Assembly (NCBI GenBank): GCA_964400355.1
Contig: CAYNTO010000028.1
Location: forward strand, 1 to 36,751
Reading direction: 5' to 3'
DNA from: JACKAL01 sp964400355
GTDB taxonomy: Bacteria; Bdellovibrionota; Bdellovibrionia; Bdellovibrionales; JAGQZY01
DNA length: 36,751 nt
Part shown: in pieces, positions 7,306 through 16,565 of the stretch
Numbering within the stretch: position 1 is the first letter of the stretch
How the letters are laid out: each line of letters starts with the position of its first letter
Notes under the pieces: generated by a model
Database searches by the model: none
Seen by the model: the letters and a program-made list of their open reading frames with translations, nothing else
Told to the model about the DNA's origin: nothing
Program-made: the position numbers and the translations under genes

Positions 7306-9399
7306 ATGAATCGGCATCTTGGACAATCCGGCTTCTCGATTATCGAAATCGTAGTCGCTTCAGTTATTCTGGCAATTGTTGTCGGAAGCTCACTGACGTT
7401 TATGTCTAACACCGAAACTCAAGACACTTTTCGAGGAAAAATCCAACAAGACAATACCTGTTTAGCCGAAGCCCATAAAGTCATTGCCAACATCAAAGAC
7501 AAAGGCCAATCGCGTGTACGCCTCAATTTCCCGCGGGCACTTTTGCAAGCCGCCGGACCCTACACGTTTGATGCCGACTCCGATGATCTGCTGCTCGGCC
7601 TCAGCTCACTCGAACCCGGAGTTCCGCGCGCGGCACGATGGCCAACAACACGCCCGGTTTATACCACCAATGGGGTTTCTGCGGGCAACGTCATTCGTCC
7701 TTACGCACTGATCATGGGTAATATGAATATGCTACAAGCCATGCTCAACTCCGATTCTACATTTTGTACCGGCACCGATCCTGATAGTGGCAATATCGTT
7801 GGCATTAGTAGCTATAACGATGGCTCCATTATTGTTCAGCCCACATCCAATTTTGGCCGACCCAGTGGCTCAACGGCGCCGCAATCCTTTTTACGGATTC
7901 AATCGTTCAATACCAACACAGGAGCGACCGGCTGCGGCCCCGTGTATGTTCGTCCACGCGGTACACAAGAAGCCAATATCAGCACGAACCGACTCACGCC
8001 CCCCGCCGCCGGACCAGGGTACCCGGCGGTTACCAGCGCTGCCGGCACCTACGTCTTCGACACAGATAGCAGCTCCAACCCGGATATCGGCTTCTTGGTC
8101 ACGGCAACCGTAAAGTATGTGGATCGCAAGGGGCAAAATCGCTACTGTTCCGTACAAGAAAAATTTCAGTACAACGCACAACCGGCAAACAGCCTTACTC
8201 TAGAGATTAAAGACACCACCACTCGTCTCGGCGGCGCGCTCAACGACGTAGCTGAAGTCAATGGAGTTTTGGACATCAACGGCACCATTCGTTCTCTCTA
8301 TCCCGAAATTGGTAACGCTCCCAATAGGGACATCGTCGGCTCATCTCAGCTTGGAACACCATGGTTCGGTTGCGGCGAACAGGCCAACCACCTGCGAACT
8401 ATCAACTTCCGCATGGCGCGCACGCGCCCAGGAAGTATTCACATGTGTCGCAATCTCTCAAACTTGCGAGCCGCCCAACGATTGGGCGAAGCGGGAGTCT
8501 CAGGGGGCACCGGAACTGGCGCGGGAACCTACGACTATGCGTACTTAAACTCGCTGATCAACAGCGCGGGAAATCCGTATTCTCTCACCGGGTTTATGGT
8601 GCGTTTTTCTCAGGGACACAACACCACGTTTCGATCGACAGAACTGCTCGAACACCCTTACTACCGCGCGCGAGACCAGGGAGACGGTGTACGGGGCAAT
8701 TTGGTCATGGGTGGCCTCTACTATCCAGAAACGCGCACTCACTCCAATGGTCATCTCTCTCCAGGAACCTCAACCAGTGGCGGTTACTACTGTTTCGGTG
8801 GTAGCATTGGCGCTGGTGGTACGGGTTGTGCGGGTGTAACTTCAGAGGACACATTAACGCTTGTTCGCCGTGCTCTCCCGCGCTCTGCGGATCCCACCAA
8901 TGAAGGAACATGGTACACGACCGGGCTTCCCTCTTTCCATGCTCCGCTCGATTTGAGCACCTCACCCGCGCGGCAGTGGCAACCGTGTGAAACGCTCTCC
9001 AATATTTGTGACAACTTGTCCACAGTGACTACAGCCGCTTTTGTGCCGGGCACCAACGACGACAACCAACTGGATGCCTATCATCTGAGAATCGACAACC
9101 TTCCCTCGGGATGTGATGTTCATATTCAAATTGCAGAGGTGGATGCCGGCTACAACGTAAAGGCGACAGAAATTCGCGAGTACATTCAAGAACCGCAAAT
9201 GGGTGACAAACTCTGTCGCAAGGGGTTCGCCAGCACTTACTTTACAAACGTGAGCACCGACTTTGCCGGCAAGTGGTTTTTTGCCTGCACAACCCAATAC
9301 GGAGCGGCTGCTTCAGCGCCGGCCTGTGGTGACGGCAATCCCAATGCAGATTGCTGCATCAACTACCCCGATTTCCCAATATATCGACCAGTCCAATAA
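7306..9399 (+). CDS. Giant type IV pseudopilin-like secreted protein
   Basis: The protein has 697 residues. The N-terminus is a class III prepilin signal: a short basic leader MNRHLGQSG, then FSIIEIVVASVILAIVV with Phe+1 and Glu+5, so it should be cleaved after Gly9 and N-methylated by a PilD-type peptidase. The hydrophobic helix is followed by about 650 residues of Gly/Ser/Thr/Asn-rich globular sequence with 16 cysteines, suggesting disulfides outside the cytoplasm. Ordinary pilins are 130-200 residues, so this is a pseudopilin or minor pilin with a very large exposed domain that I do not recognise. No other pilus or type II secretion gene is in the window. The stop lies 2 bp from the convergent murJ stop. 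No clear ribosome site; GATAAG ends 6 nt before the ATG. Confidence 0.85.
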   Translation: MNRHLGQSGFSIIEIVVASVILAIVVGSSLTFMSNTETQDTFRGKIQQDNTCLAEAHKVIANIKDKGQSRVRLNFPRALLQAAGPYTFDADSDDLLLGLSSLEPGVPRAARWPTTRPVYTTNGVSAGNVIRPYALIMGNMNMLQAMLNSDSTFCTGTDPDSGNIVGISSYNDGSIIVQPTSNFGRPSGSTAPQSFLRIQSFNTNTGATGCGPVYVRPRGTQEANISTNRLTPPAAGPGYPAVTSAAGTYVFDTDSSSNPDIGFLVTATVKYVDRKGQNRYCSVQEKFQYNAQPANSLTLEIKDTTTRLGGALNDVAEVNGVLDINGTIRSLYPEIGNAPNRDIVGSSQLGTPWFGCGEQANHLRTINFRMARTRPGSIHMCRNLSNLRAAQRLGEAGVSGGTGTGAGTYDYAYLNSLINSAGNPYSLTGFMVRFSQGHNTTFRSTELLEHPYYRARDQGDGVRGNLVMGGLYYPETRTHSNGHLSPGTSTSGGYYCFGGSIGAGGTGCAGVTSEDTLTLVRRALPRSADPTNEGTWYTTGLPSFHAPLDLSTSPARQWQPCETLSNICDNLSTVTTAAFVPGTNDDNQLDAYHLRIDNLPSGCDVHIQIAEVDAGYNVKATEIREYIQEPQMGDKLCRKGFASTYFTNVSTDFAGKWFFACTTQYGAAASAPACGDGNPNADCCINYPDFPIYRPVQ

Positions 9400-9401
9400 G
9401 A

Positions 9402-10997
9402 CTAGCGTCGAAGTATTTTTCTTTTTAGAAGTTTGATAGTTTGCGTGCATTCCTGCAAACGAAGCAGATAGGCCATAGTAAAGTAGCCGGCACTGGCGGC
9501 ACCAATAATTGTTAGCAATAGCAAGAGCTCTTGCCAAAATGTCTCTACCGAAATGTACTTCATGAGCAGATAAGCAATACCGTAAAGAGGAATTGTGGCG
9601 AGAGAGCAACTCACCAAAAATTTAAAAAATTTAAAATCAAAATGGAAACCTTTTGTCGCAACAAGTACGACAAGCAGTGACCCACCATTCACGGCCGCCG
9701 CGATCGAGGTGGACAGCACTAGCCCATTGAGTCCATAAATGGCCATAAGGCGCGGCGCTAAAAACAAATGAAGCAGCAATCCCGTGGCCGCAGTCACAGC
9801 GGGAAAAAGCGTGTTCTTTTTGGCATAGTACGCTTGGCTAAAAATGCGCGTGATCGACGCCGCTATCAAAGTCACCGAGTAAATCTGCACGATTCCGCTC
9901 ACGATCTCGGTGCCTTCCCGCGTGAACCGTCCGTGCTCATAAAGCACAGCAACAGTGAGCGGTGCTGTGACATACAATCCCACAGAGGCGGGAATGCACA
10001 AAAACAACAGAGCACGAATATTTTTTTGCAGCTCCTCGGCAAATCCCGCATGATTTTTATGACTCCAATACTCGGAGAGCGATGGGAGGATGGCCGTGCC
10101 TAAACTCACCGCGACCAAAGACAGCGGCAGCTCGAGCAATCTATCGGCGGCAGAAATGTAAGTCACCGATCCTTCGGCAAGCTGGCTCGCATAGTTGGTA
10201 TTGATGAGGGCCATGATCTGCACGATTCCCAAACCCAATACGCTGGGTAAAAAAGCGCGCAACACACGACGCACTGGCTTGCTCCATATGTTTCGTGGTG
10301 ACCAATCGAAGGGAATATTCAGCGCCAAAAAAGTCGGGAGCAATATTCCCACTTGGAGAGCACCGCCAACCAGAACCGCGCCCCCCAGATACAACGCGGA
10401 AATATCTCCGCGCACGTACGCATACGCATAGGAGGCGATGAGCGTGAGGTTGAGGAGGCTCGGCGCAAAGGCTGTGAGCATGAATTTTTTGTGCGCATTG
10501 AGTAGCGCCATAAAGTACGCATACAAGCTCACCAAGATCAAAAACGGGAACATGATCTTGGTCATCATGATGGTCATCTCAATTTTGCCAGGCACCTCTG
10601 AAAAACCTTTTCCGCCCACCCAAAATGGGATGATCTGATCCATCGTTGCCACTAAAATCACGGTCAGCGGCACCAATATCACGAGGAGAAGGCCCAAAAT
10701 ACCCCCGGTCAGTTGAGCGCGTTCGCGCTCATTCTGCTGAGTTTTTAAATCCACGTAAACAGGGATAAAGCACACCGAAAGGGCGCCCTCCCCGAATATA
10801 CGGCGGAACAAATTGGGAAAGCGAAATGCCGCCTGCCAGGCGTCGGAAATCGTGGTGTCGAACACAGCCATTAAGGCCGATTCGCGAACGAGCCCTGCGC
10901 AGCGGCTGAGGAGTGTCCCAAAAGCAAAGTATATAGCTGATTTTACTACGGAATTTTTGGCCTGCGGACTAGGTGCGGTAGTTTTTTTGCGATCCAC
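9402..10997 (-). CDS. murJ: MurJ (MviN) lipid II flippase
   Basis: The protein has 531 residues, the usual length. It is hydrophobic throughout, consistent with the 14 helices of the MOP/MVF family, and carries the family signature near residues 57-80: FRFPNLFRRIFGEGALS followed by FIPVY. MurJ moves undecaprenyl-linked lipid II across the inner membrane for peptidoglycan synthesis. The start is GTG at 10997 with an AAAGGG ribosome site 5-6 nt upstream; the preceding in-frame sequence offers no better start. The C-terminus ends with basic residues. The gene diverges from rpsT, with about 80 bp between the two starts, and converges on the pseudopilin gene with a 2-bp gap. Confidence 0.95.
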   Translation of the reverse strand: MDRKKTTAPSPQAKNSVVKSAIYFAFGTLLSRCAGLVRESALMAVFDTTISDAWQAAFRFPNLFRRIFGEGALSVCFIPVYVDLKTQQNERERAQLTGGILGLLLVILVPLTVILVATMDQIIPFWVGGKGFSEVPGKIEMTIMMTKIMFPFLILVSLYAYFMALLNAHKKFMLTAFAPSLLNLTLIASYAYAYVRGDISALYLGGAVLVGGALQVGILLPTFLALNIPFDWSPRNIWSKPVRRVLRAFLPSVLGLGIVQIMALINTNYASQLAEGSVTYISAADRLLELPLSLVAVSLGTAILPSLSEYWSHKNHAGFAEELQKNIRALLFLCIPASVGLYVTAPLTVAVLYEHGRFTREGTEIVSGIVQIYSVTLIAASITRIFSQAYYAKKNTLFPAVTAATGLLLHLFLAPRLMAIYGLNGLVLSTSIAAAVNGGSLLVVLVATKGFHFDFKFFKFLVSCSLATIPLYGIAYLLMKYISVETFWQELLLLLTIIGAASAGYFTMAYLLRLQECTQTIKLLKRKILRR

Positions 10998-11077
10998 TGG
11001 GGCCCTTTTAAAAGTCTTGAGGATTGTGGCGATCTGTACTATGTATTCATCTCTTAGACTACTTTGGAGGAATTACC

Positions 11078-11341
11078 TTGGCAAATATTAAGTCCGCAGA
11101 AAAAAAAGCAAGACAAGCTGTCGTTCGTCGCGACCGCAATAACAAAACCATGAGCTCTGTTCGCACTGCTGAGAAAAAAGTTACAGCTGCCGCGGAAACT
11201 AAAGACAAAGCCAAAGCCACTGAAGCACTTCAACAGTACGCCAGCCTCGCTAGCAAAGCTGCCAAGAAGAACGTTCTCAAAAAAGAAACTGTTTCTCGCA
11301 AGGTGAGCCGCCTGTCGGTAATGATCTCTAAGCTGTCGTAA
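11078..11341 (+). CDS. rpsT: 30S ribosomal protein S20
   Basis: The protein has 87 residues, typical for S20. It starts (M)ANIKSAEKKARQ, the conserved N-terminus of the family, and continues as Lys/Arg/Ala-rich helices that bind 16S rRNA in the small subunit. The start is TTG at 11078 with a strong GGAGG site at 11066-11070, seven bases upstream; an upstream in-frame ATG at 11024 would add residues foreign to S20 and overlap the ribosome site. A UUG start is also known for S20 in E. coli, where it is linked to autoregulation, so the rare start here may be functional. A strong intrinsic terminator follows about 40 nt after the stop. Confidence 0.97.
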   Translation: MANIKSAEKKARQAVVRRDRNNKTMSSVRTAEKKVTAAAETKDKAKATEALQQYASLASKAAKKNVLKKETVSRKVSRLSVMISKLS

Positions 11342-11381
11342 TCGAACGATTGCGACCCTGCCTTTATCGGCAACACTATCT

Positions 11382-11409
11382 GGCACCCTCTGGGTGCCTT
11401 TTGTTTTTT
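11382..11409 (+). terminator. Intrinsic terminator after rpsT
   Basis: GGCACCC (11382-11388) and GGGTGCC (11392-11398) form a perfect 7-bp GC-rich stem with a 3-nt loop, followed directly by a T-rich run of 11 bases interrupted by one G. This is the only textbook rho-independent terminator seen in the window. Confidence 0.93.
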
Positions 11410-11443
11410 CACAATCTCTACACGTCTACAGTCACCCCATTTA

Positions 11444-11472
11444 TTGAACCCACACACGCGCAGTGATAAACT
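11444..11472 (+). promoter_or_regulatory. Promoter of the metallo-beta-lactamase lipoprotein, leaderless type
   Basis: TTGAAC (11444-11449), 17-bp spacer, TAAACT (11467-11472). The -10 box ends 6 nt before ATG 11479, and no ribosome site is present in between. Confidence 0.4.
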
Positions 11473-11478
11473 CCAACT

Positions 11479-12525
11479 ATGGACATCTCTACGGCACGTT
11501 CAATTGGAATTTTCTCATGCCTAACCCTTCTCATTGCCACAGGATGCTCTATGACCCCCAAACGCCCGGTCTCAGACCACTTCGATGGTGAAACTTTTTT
11601 TAATCCGACCATCGAGCAACGCTCCTCGATGGGTATGCTCAAGGGTTTATCCCTATGGCTCTTCCAAGATAAAGCCGTGTGGCCCAAAGATGTAAAGAAC
11701 AAAGCGCCAGCGCAGCTCCCCTCTGCTGTGGCTAAAAACCAAGTGGCCATCACTTTCGTCAATCACGCAAGCTTCCTTATTCAAATGGAAAACCTCAATA
11801 TACTGACCGACCCAGTATGGTCAAAGCGTGTGAGCCCATTTTCGTTCCTAGGACCCGCGCGTGTGCGGCCACCTGGGATCGACTTTGAACAGTTGCCAAA
11901 AATAGATGTGGTGCTCATCAGTCACAATCATTACGATCATATGGATCGCGATACGCTTCTTAAGCTCGAGCAAAAATTCGCACCAAAGTTTTTTGTCGCC
12001 CTTGGTGATGCGGAACGCGCGCGCTCCTGGGGACTCAAAAACGTGCAGGAGATGGATTGGTGGGATAGCGCCCAAATTTTGGAAACCGTGAAGATCACCT
12101 TTGCGCCCACGCAACATTTTTCCTCCCGAGGGTTGTTCGACCGCAATCACAGCTTATGGGGCAGCTATATGATCGAGCGCGGCGGGAAACGCTTGTACTT
12201 TGGCGGTGATGCCGGCTACTCCAAACATTACAAAACCATACACGAGCGCATGGGTGATGTGGACATCGCTCTGCTGGCGATCGGTGCCTACTTGCCACGT
12301 GAGTTTATGAAACCCATGCACACCAATCCCGCCGAAGCGGTGCAAGCGCACTTGGATCTTCATTCCAAGCAAAGTATAGGGATGCACTTCGGGACATTCC
12401 AGTTGTCATCAGAGGAGATCGATCAACCGCAAAGAGATTTGGAAACTGCACTCAAAGACGCAGGCCTTTCTGAAAACGCATTTATCACGGTGAGCGAAGG
12501 TAGCACCCACACATACGCCTTTTAA
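11479..12525 (+). CDS. Metallo-beta-lactamase-fold lipoprotein, NAPE-PLD/UlaG-like
   Basis: The protein has 348 residues. A short N-terminal hydrophobic helix ends in IATGC with Cys23, a plausible but slightly atypical lipobox. The metallo-beta-lactamase core includes VNHASFLIQ, LTDPVWSKRVSP, the metal-binding HNHYDH at 149-154, a downstream FGGDAGY strand with the bridging Asp, and MHFGTF near the end. This order (N-terminal extension, LTDP, HNHYDHMD, GGDAGY) is that of the bacterial proteins related to N-acyl-phosphatidylethanolamine phospholipase D, zinc-dependent phosphodiesterases. A membrane-anchored periplasmic phosphodiesterase acting on lipids is therefore likely; the substrate is not evident. 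Its stop codon shares bases with the stop of the convergent nuclease gene (TTTAAA). Confidence 0.87.
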   Translation: MDISTARSIGIFSCLTLLIATGCSMTPKRPVSDHFDGETFFNPTIEQRSSMGMLKGLSLWLFQDKAVWPKDVKNKAPAQLPSAVAKNQVAITFVNHASFLIQMENLNILTDPVWSKRVSPFSFLGPARVRPPGIDFEQLPKIDVVLISHNHYDHMDRDTLLKLEQKFAPKFFVALGDAERARSWGLKNVQEMDWWDSAQILETVKITFAPTQHFSSRGLFDRNHSLWGSYMIERGGKRLYFGGDAGYSKHYKTIHERMGDVDIALLAIGAYLPREFMKPMHTNPAEAVQAHLDLHSKQSIGMHFGTFQLSSEEIDQPQRDLETALKDAGLSENAFITVSEGSTHTYAF

Positions 12526-14189
12526 ACCTGCGCAGCGCTTTCCACAGGATTCTCGATAGCAACGTCGTGGGCGGATTGAATACCGCTCAATAGAATACTG
12601 AGGCGATCATAAGTGGCGGAGTTGATTTTTGTTCCATCAGCATCTAACGGCGGAGTGGTTCTCCACAACTCCGGTGCCACTAACTGGCCACCAGAGAAGT
12701 GCAGATAATAGGGCATCTCCGAGTTGTAGTTCACGCGAACGCGGGCATTGAATAAGCGTTGGAGTTTTTTCGCGCGACGAACATTGTCCGCAGCACCTGC
12801 AAACATGCGTTCAAACTTATTGGCCACCTCGTCGGCTGTGAGGTCATCATCCGCTTCGTCTGCGTGCTCCAGAGCTTTCGCTCGAGATATTTTTTTCACA
12901 GATTGCAAACTTTCGTCTTCCAGTGGCGAATTATCACTCGTAACTGTATCTTCCATATCCTCAGAGCGGCTCACTTGGTTTCGCAAAAGATTCATACCCA
13001 CCACTAATAGAGACCGCACAGTTTTTAAACTCTGATCTCTTACATCGTGCCGACGTCTAAATATGTCCCAGCCAGCGGATACCAATTCTGGCTCGACAAA
13101 ATCCCAGAACGGCTGTCCCAGCTCTCCATTTTGCAAAACAACGTAAAATTCCAGGAGTTGCTCCAAACGTTCTTTGCCTTTAAACGGGCCAATGCGAAAC
13201 TGATCACTCAGATGCTCGGAAACTGTCGTGAATTCTCTATCAAAATAGACAATCGGCCGTTGCGATTCGCGCAGGGCCACATTGTAACGTGGATTCCATT
13301 TTTTAATTTCATCAGATTCGAGAAGCGCCGCCTCGAGCGGTGATCTACAGGGAACCACCTCAATATCCCATACTTGTGCCATCAGCTCCTGCTTGCGCTT
13401 GTCTTTTGTGGTTCCACCGCGAAAGTAGCTGTTGACGCGAGATTTGAGCGAGGTGGCTTTGCCCACATACAAAATTTGCCCGTCTTTAGAAAACATTTTG
13501 TAAATCCCCGGCTGGTCGGGAAACTGCAAGCGTTTTTCGCGCGGCATGCGGTACTCAAAAGTTTTTTTCTCGTTTTTCTTTTTAGGTTTTGGGGCGTTCA
13601 TCTGCTCGAGGAGCAAATCCAGACTCGCCACGCTACGGTTTTCCAGTTCGCGCACAATGCCCAGCCACACCTGCAGCGTCGCCTCCACGTGCGAGTCGGC
13701 GCGGTTACTCAGGTGAAGAGTTGAACCAAAGAATCCGCTCACGGCTCTCAAACTAAAACTGGTCATACCGGGATAAAGGAACTTCGCTATCTTTTGCGTA
13801 CATACGAATTCAAACGGCATGTCTTCACCCGGAAACTCGGTAAGCCACGCGGCTTGTAAAAACGTTTTTTCGAAAACAGCATAGTGAGCGACAGCTTTAA
13901 TTTTTCCGTCCGGAAATGCGGTGCGCACCTGTTGGCGCAGAACCTCCAGAACTTCCTTTTGTGGCCGGGACTCTTCCATCTCCTGATCAGTGATCCGAGT
14001 CATCTCGCGCACACGGTAAGGGATGGACTCACCTTGCCGCAAGCGCACCAAATGACGCTCAAGGGGTGCCGTCAGTAACTCGCCAGTGCTACCAATACAC
14101 CATGCAATTTCCAAAATTTGCCCTTGTGACGGGTGGGTCGCAGTTGTCTGGCAGTCCAAAAATAAAATGCGCTCTTCATTCCATTTCAT
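12522..14189 (-). CDS. Degenerate DnaQ-like exonuclease fused to UvrC-type GIY-YIG endonuclease
   Basis: The protein has 555 residues from ATG 14189. Residues 8-185 have the layout of a DEDDh exonuclease (Pol III epsilon type), but the active-site residues are altered: motif I is FLDCQTTA (Asp-x-Gln, not Asp-x-Glu), motif II is HYAVFEKTFL (Glu for Asp, Tyr for Asn), and motif III reads NRADSHVEAT where the family has His-x-Ala-x-x-Asp. Residues 225-310 are a GIY-YIG nuclease with all key residues: GIY 228-230, YVGK 241-244, Arg251, the Glu of LLESDE near 291 and Asn303 in NPRYN. A C-terminal region of 240 residues, partly acidic, is not recognised. The start at 14189 has a GGAAG site and overlaps the upstream helicase stop by 14 nt. 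It probably nicks DNA together with the helicase, in repair or defence. Confidence 0.85.
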   Translation of the reverse strand: MKWNEERILFLDCQTTATHPSQGQILEIAWCIGSTGELLTAPLERHLVRLRQGESIPYRVREMTRITDQEMEESRPQKEVLEVLRQQVRTAFPDGKIKAVAHYAVFEKTFLQAAWLTEFPGEDMPFEFVCTQKIAKFLYPGMTSFSLRAVSGFFGSTLHLSNRADSHVEATLQVWLGIVRELENRSVASLDLLLEQMNAPKPKKKNEKKTFEYRMPREKRLQFPDQPGIYKMFSKDGQILYVGKATSLKSRVNSYFRGGTTKDKRKQELMAQVWDIEVVPCRSPLEAALLESDEIKKWNPRYNVALRESQRPIVYFDREFTTVSEHLSDQFRIGPFKGKERLEQLLEFYVVLQNGELGQPFWDFVEPELVSAGWDIFRRRHDVRDQSLKTVRSLLVVGMNLLRNQVSRSEDMEDTVTSDNSPLEDESLQSVKKISRAKALEHADEADDDLTADEVANKFERMFAGAADNVRRAKKLQRLFNARVRVNYNSEMPYYLHFSGGQLVAPELWRTTPPLDADGTKINSATYDRLSILLSGIQSAHDVAIENPVESAAQV

Positions 14190-16557
14190 GTGGCTTCCAA
14201 AAATTTTCGATATCATTTAAAATAGTCTGTGAGGCTAATTTATCGCGCCCATCCTCGACCCAGTCGTTGGGCATGGTATCCATGTATTGGCGCTCCAAAA
14301 AACGTTTGTCCATGAGCACTATCAAACCGCGATCGGTCGCCGAACGAATCACTCGCCCCGCACTTTGAATCGTGCGCGCCATTGCCGGAAACGTATAAGC
14401 ATAGTCAAACCCGCTGCCGAATTTTTTCTCGTAGTACTCGCGCAATTGTTCACGCTCAAAATTAAATACCGGCAACGCTGGCCCAACGACGATGGCGCCA
14501 ATCAGCATTTCACCCGGGTAATCCACTCCTTCGGAGAACACCCCGCCTTGGACTCCGAGCACAATCGTCGGTCGATCGGCATCTTTGAGTTGGCTTAACA
14601 CGTCGCCAATCTCGGTTTTACTCATATTGCGTTTTTGTAGAATGATGGAGAATTCCGGCAAATCCAAATGCGCTGCCGTCTTTTCTAAAAAATCAAAACT
14701 TGGAAAAAAAACAAAATAATTTCCACGGCGCATCTCTACAATGCGCGAAATGGCCTCCACTATTCGTCCCATGCTGGCATCGCGGTCGCGCCACTTGGTG
14801 GACACCTGAGGAATAACTAATATTTTGCGGTTTTCTTTTGGAAAAGGAGAGGTGAACTCATCACAGTGCGTTTGATGGGCCTCTAGCCCCAACATTTCCC
14901 GGTAATAATTAAACGGCTTGAGTGTGGCCGAAAACGCAACGACCGTGGAAAAATCGGCGTAAGCTTCTTTGAGCCACCACGAAGCATCGCAACAAATTAC
15001 CTTTAAACTGTAGGTGCCGTCGCGCTTGGCTTCGTAGATACAAACAAATTCTTCGCGAATATTCTCGAGCACGTCCGTAAACTGCGCCACCACGTTGTGC
15101 ATCTGCACCACGGGGTCGTCATGAACCAAATCCACATCGCTTTGTAGATATTGAGCGAGGAGTTTCTGCATTACCTCTAGCACCGGCTTAAAATCTTCAA
15201 CTGTTAAAATCACCACCGCCGGAGATTTTCCGTCCACGCTCACCGATGCTTTAGCGAAAACCTGTTGTGCGGCAACCTCCACTTCACGCCCCAAGTTCAG
15301 TAGCGCTCCACTCTCTTTTTGCAGATGATACATCATCGCACCTATCGCCGAGCTATTCAGCTCCACCGAAAAATAATCCATCGCACGTGCTGGAAGATTG
15401 TGGGCTTCGTCGATCACTAGATTCGCTAGCGATGAACTCTTACCCAAACTGTTTCGTGTGAGTCGATCGCGCACGTTGTTGGTGGAAAAAATGTAATTGT
15501 AATCACCAATGACCACGTCCGCAAAAGTGGCGCTGTCCATCTGCAGTTCGAAGGGACACACTTCGTTGTCGGCGGCGATCTTTTTTATAGCGGACTCTGT
15601 GAGATTCCTTTTTTTCGACAATTGTTCGGCCACTTTGCGCTCGCCCATTTTTGTATAGTGATCCTTGGCGAACTCGCAGTATGTGGGATCACACATCACC
15701 TCTTCTTTAAAGCACATCTTTGCCTTTGCATGGAGACTCAGCGAGCGAATGTTGGCACCCGATTCCTGCAGGCGCACAACGGCGTCCTCAGCCACACCGT
15801 GCTGGCTGTTTTTTGCCGTTAGGTAGATTAATTTTTGCCCGCGTGACAAAGAGTTTTGTAGGACTGGCAACAGAACACCCATGGTTTTTCCCATACCCGT
15901 GGGAGCCTGAATCATCATGCGGCTTTCACTCTTAATTTTGGACGATATCGAATGGATCAGCTCCATTTGTCCTGGTCGCTCCTGCTCAAAAGGCAACTGG
16001 AGATCGGTATTTTTTTTGCGTCGTTTGCGGGCCGCTTCGAACAGTTTTTCGTACGCAACGATGTCATCGAGCCTGCGCCCTAGCCACTGCTCGTATTCTT
16101 TGAGATCCAGAGGCACATCCATAAATTCCTGGCTGTTGTCCCGTGAGTTGACCATACAAAAGCGCAGGTGGGCTTGCTCGCCAGTTTGTATCCAGTGCAA
16201 ATAGCCATAAGTTTTTAACTGACGCTTGTAGGGATGATCCATATCGGCGCTCATTTTGTCGCGCAGCCGATCGATATCGTAAGCCGACTTGATCTCTTCG
16301 ATCCACGGCTCAGGATACTCGCAGTACCCATCCATGCGCCCACTTACCGTTATCGTGTATTCTCCGTGGTTAAAATCGTGGGTGATCCATTTTTCGGGAA
16401 CAAACTCATTAAACTCCTGTGCTCGTTCTAGTTGGATCTGAGTATGAATTTGTGCGCCGACCTCGGGCAAATTGCCAAAACCCGAATAGGTATCGATGCT
16501 CCCTATAAGGGGGCTTGGAATTGCAAACTCGGTGACACTCAAAACCAGCTTTTTCAT
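14176..16557 (-). CDS. DinG/XPD-family Fe-S helicase with N-terminal PD-(D/E)XK nuclease domain
   Basis: The protein has 793 residues from ATG 16557. Residues 1-170 contain a PD-(D/E)XK (Cas4/RecB-like) nuclease core: GRMDGY with Asp76, then Glu88-x-Lys90 in EEIKSAY, and QLKTYGYL matching the QxxxY motif. The superfamily 2 helicase follows: Walker A APTGMGKT at 218-225, four cysteines at 282, 289, 294 and 334 in the position of the XPD/DinG Fe-S cluster, the DEAHN box at 383-387, SATL in the second half and QSAGRVIRS as motif VI. It is expected to unwind DNA 5' to 3' and to cut it. It shares an operon with the GIY-YIG protein, overlapping it by 14 nt. A GTG two codons upstream is possible, but the promoter spacing favours ATG 16557. 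Related nuclease-helicase fusions occur in other bacteria; the role is inferred. Confidence 0.9.
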   Translation of the reverse strand: MKKLVLSVTEFAIPSPLIGSIDTYSGFGNLPEVGAQIHTQIQLERAQEFNEFVPEKWITHDFNHGEYTITVSGRMDGYCEYPEPWIEEIKSAYDIDRLRDKMSADMDHPYKRQLKTYGYLHWIQTGEQAHLRFCMVNSRDNSQEFMDVPLDLKEYEQWLGRRLDDIVAYEKLFEAARKRRKKNTDLQLPFEQERPGQMELIHSISSKIKSESRMMIQAPTGMGKTMGVLLPVLQNSLSRGQKLIYLTAKNSQHGVAEDAVVRLQESGANIRSLSLHAKAKMCFKEEVMCDPTYCEFAKDHYTKMGERKVAEQLSKKRNLTESAIKKIAADNEVCPFELQMDSATFADVVIGDYNYIFSTNNVRDRLTRNSLGKSSSLANLVIDEAHNLPARAMDYFSVELNSSAIGAMMYHLQKESGALLNLGREVEVAAQQVFAKASVSVDGKSPAVVILTVEDFKPVLEVMQKLLAQYLQSDVDLVHDDPVVQMHNVVAQFTDVLENIREEFVCIYEAKRDGTYSLKVICCDASWWLKEAYADFSTVVAFSATLKPFNYYREMLGLEAHQTHCDEFTSPFPKENRKILVIPQVSTKWRDRDASMGRIVEAISRIVEMRRGNYFVFFPSFDFLEKTAAHLDLPEFSIILQKRNMSKTEIGDVLSQLKDADRPTIVLGVQGGVFSEGVDYPGEMLIGAIVVGPALPVFNFEREQLREYYEKKFGSGFDYAYTFPAMARTIQSAGRVIRSATDRGLIVLMDKRFLERQYMDTMPNDWVEDGRDKLASQTILNDIENFWKPHEME

Positions 16558-16565
16558 GGACACTC

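Noticed and set aside
11015..11042. Possible rpsT promoter (TTGAGG near 11017 and TACTAT near 11037)
   Set aside because: The spacer is only 14 bp for the better -35, and the alternative pairings match consensus poorly.
14066..14368. Plus-strand frames opposite the nuclease and helicase genes
   Set aside because: Antisense to strongly supported genes, no recognisable domain or start signal.
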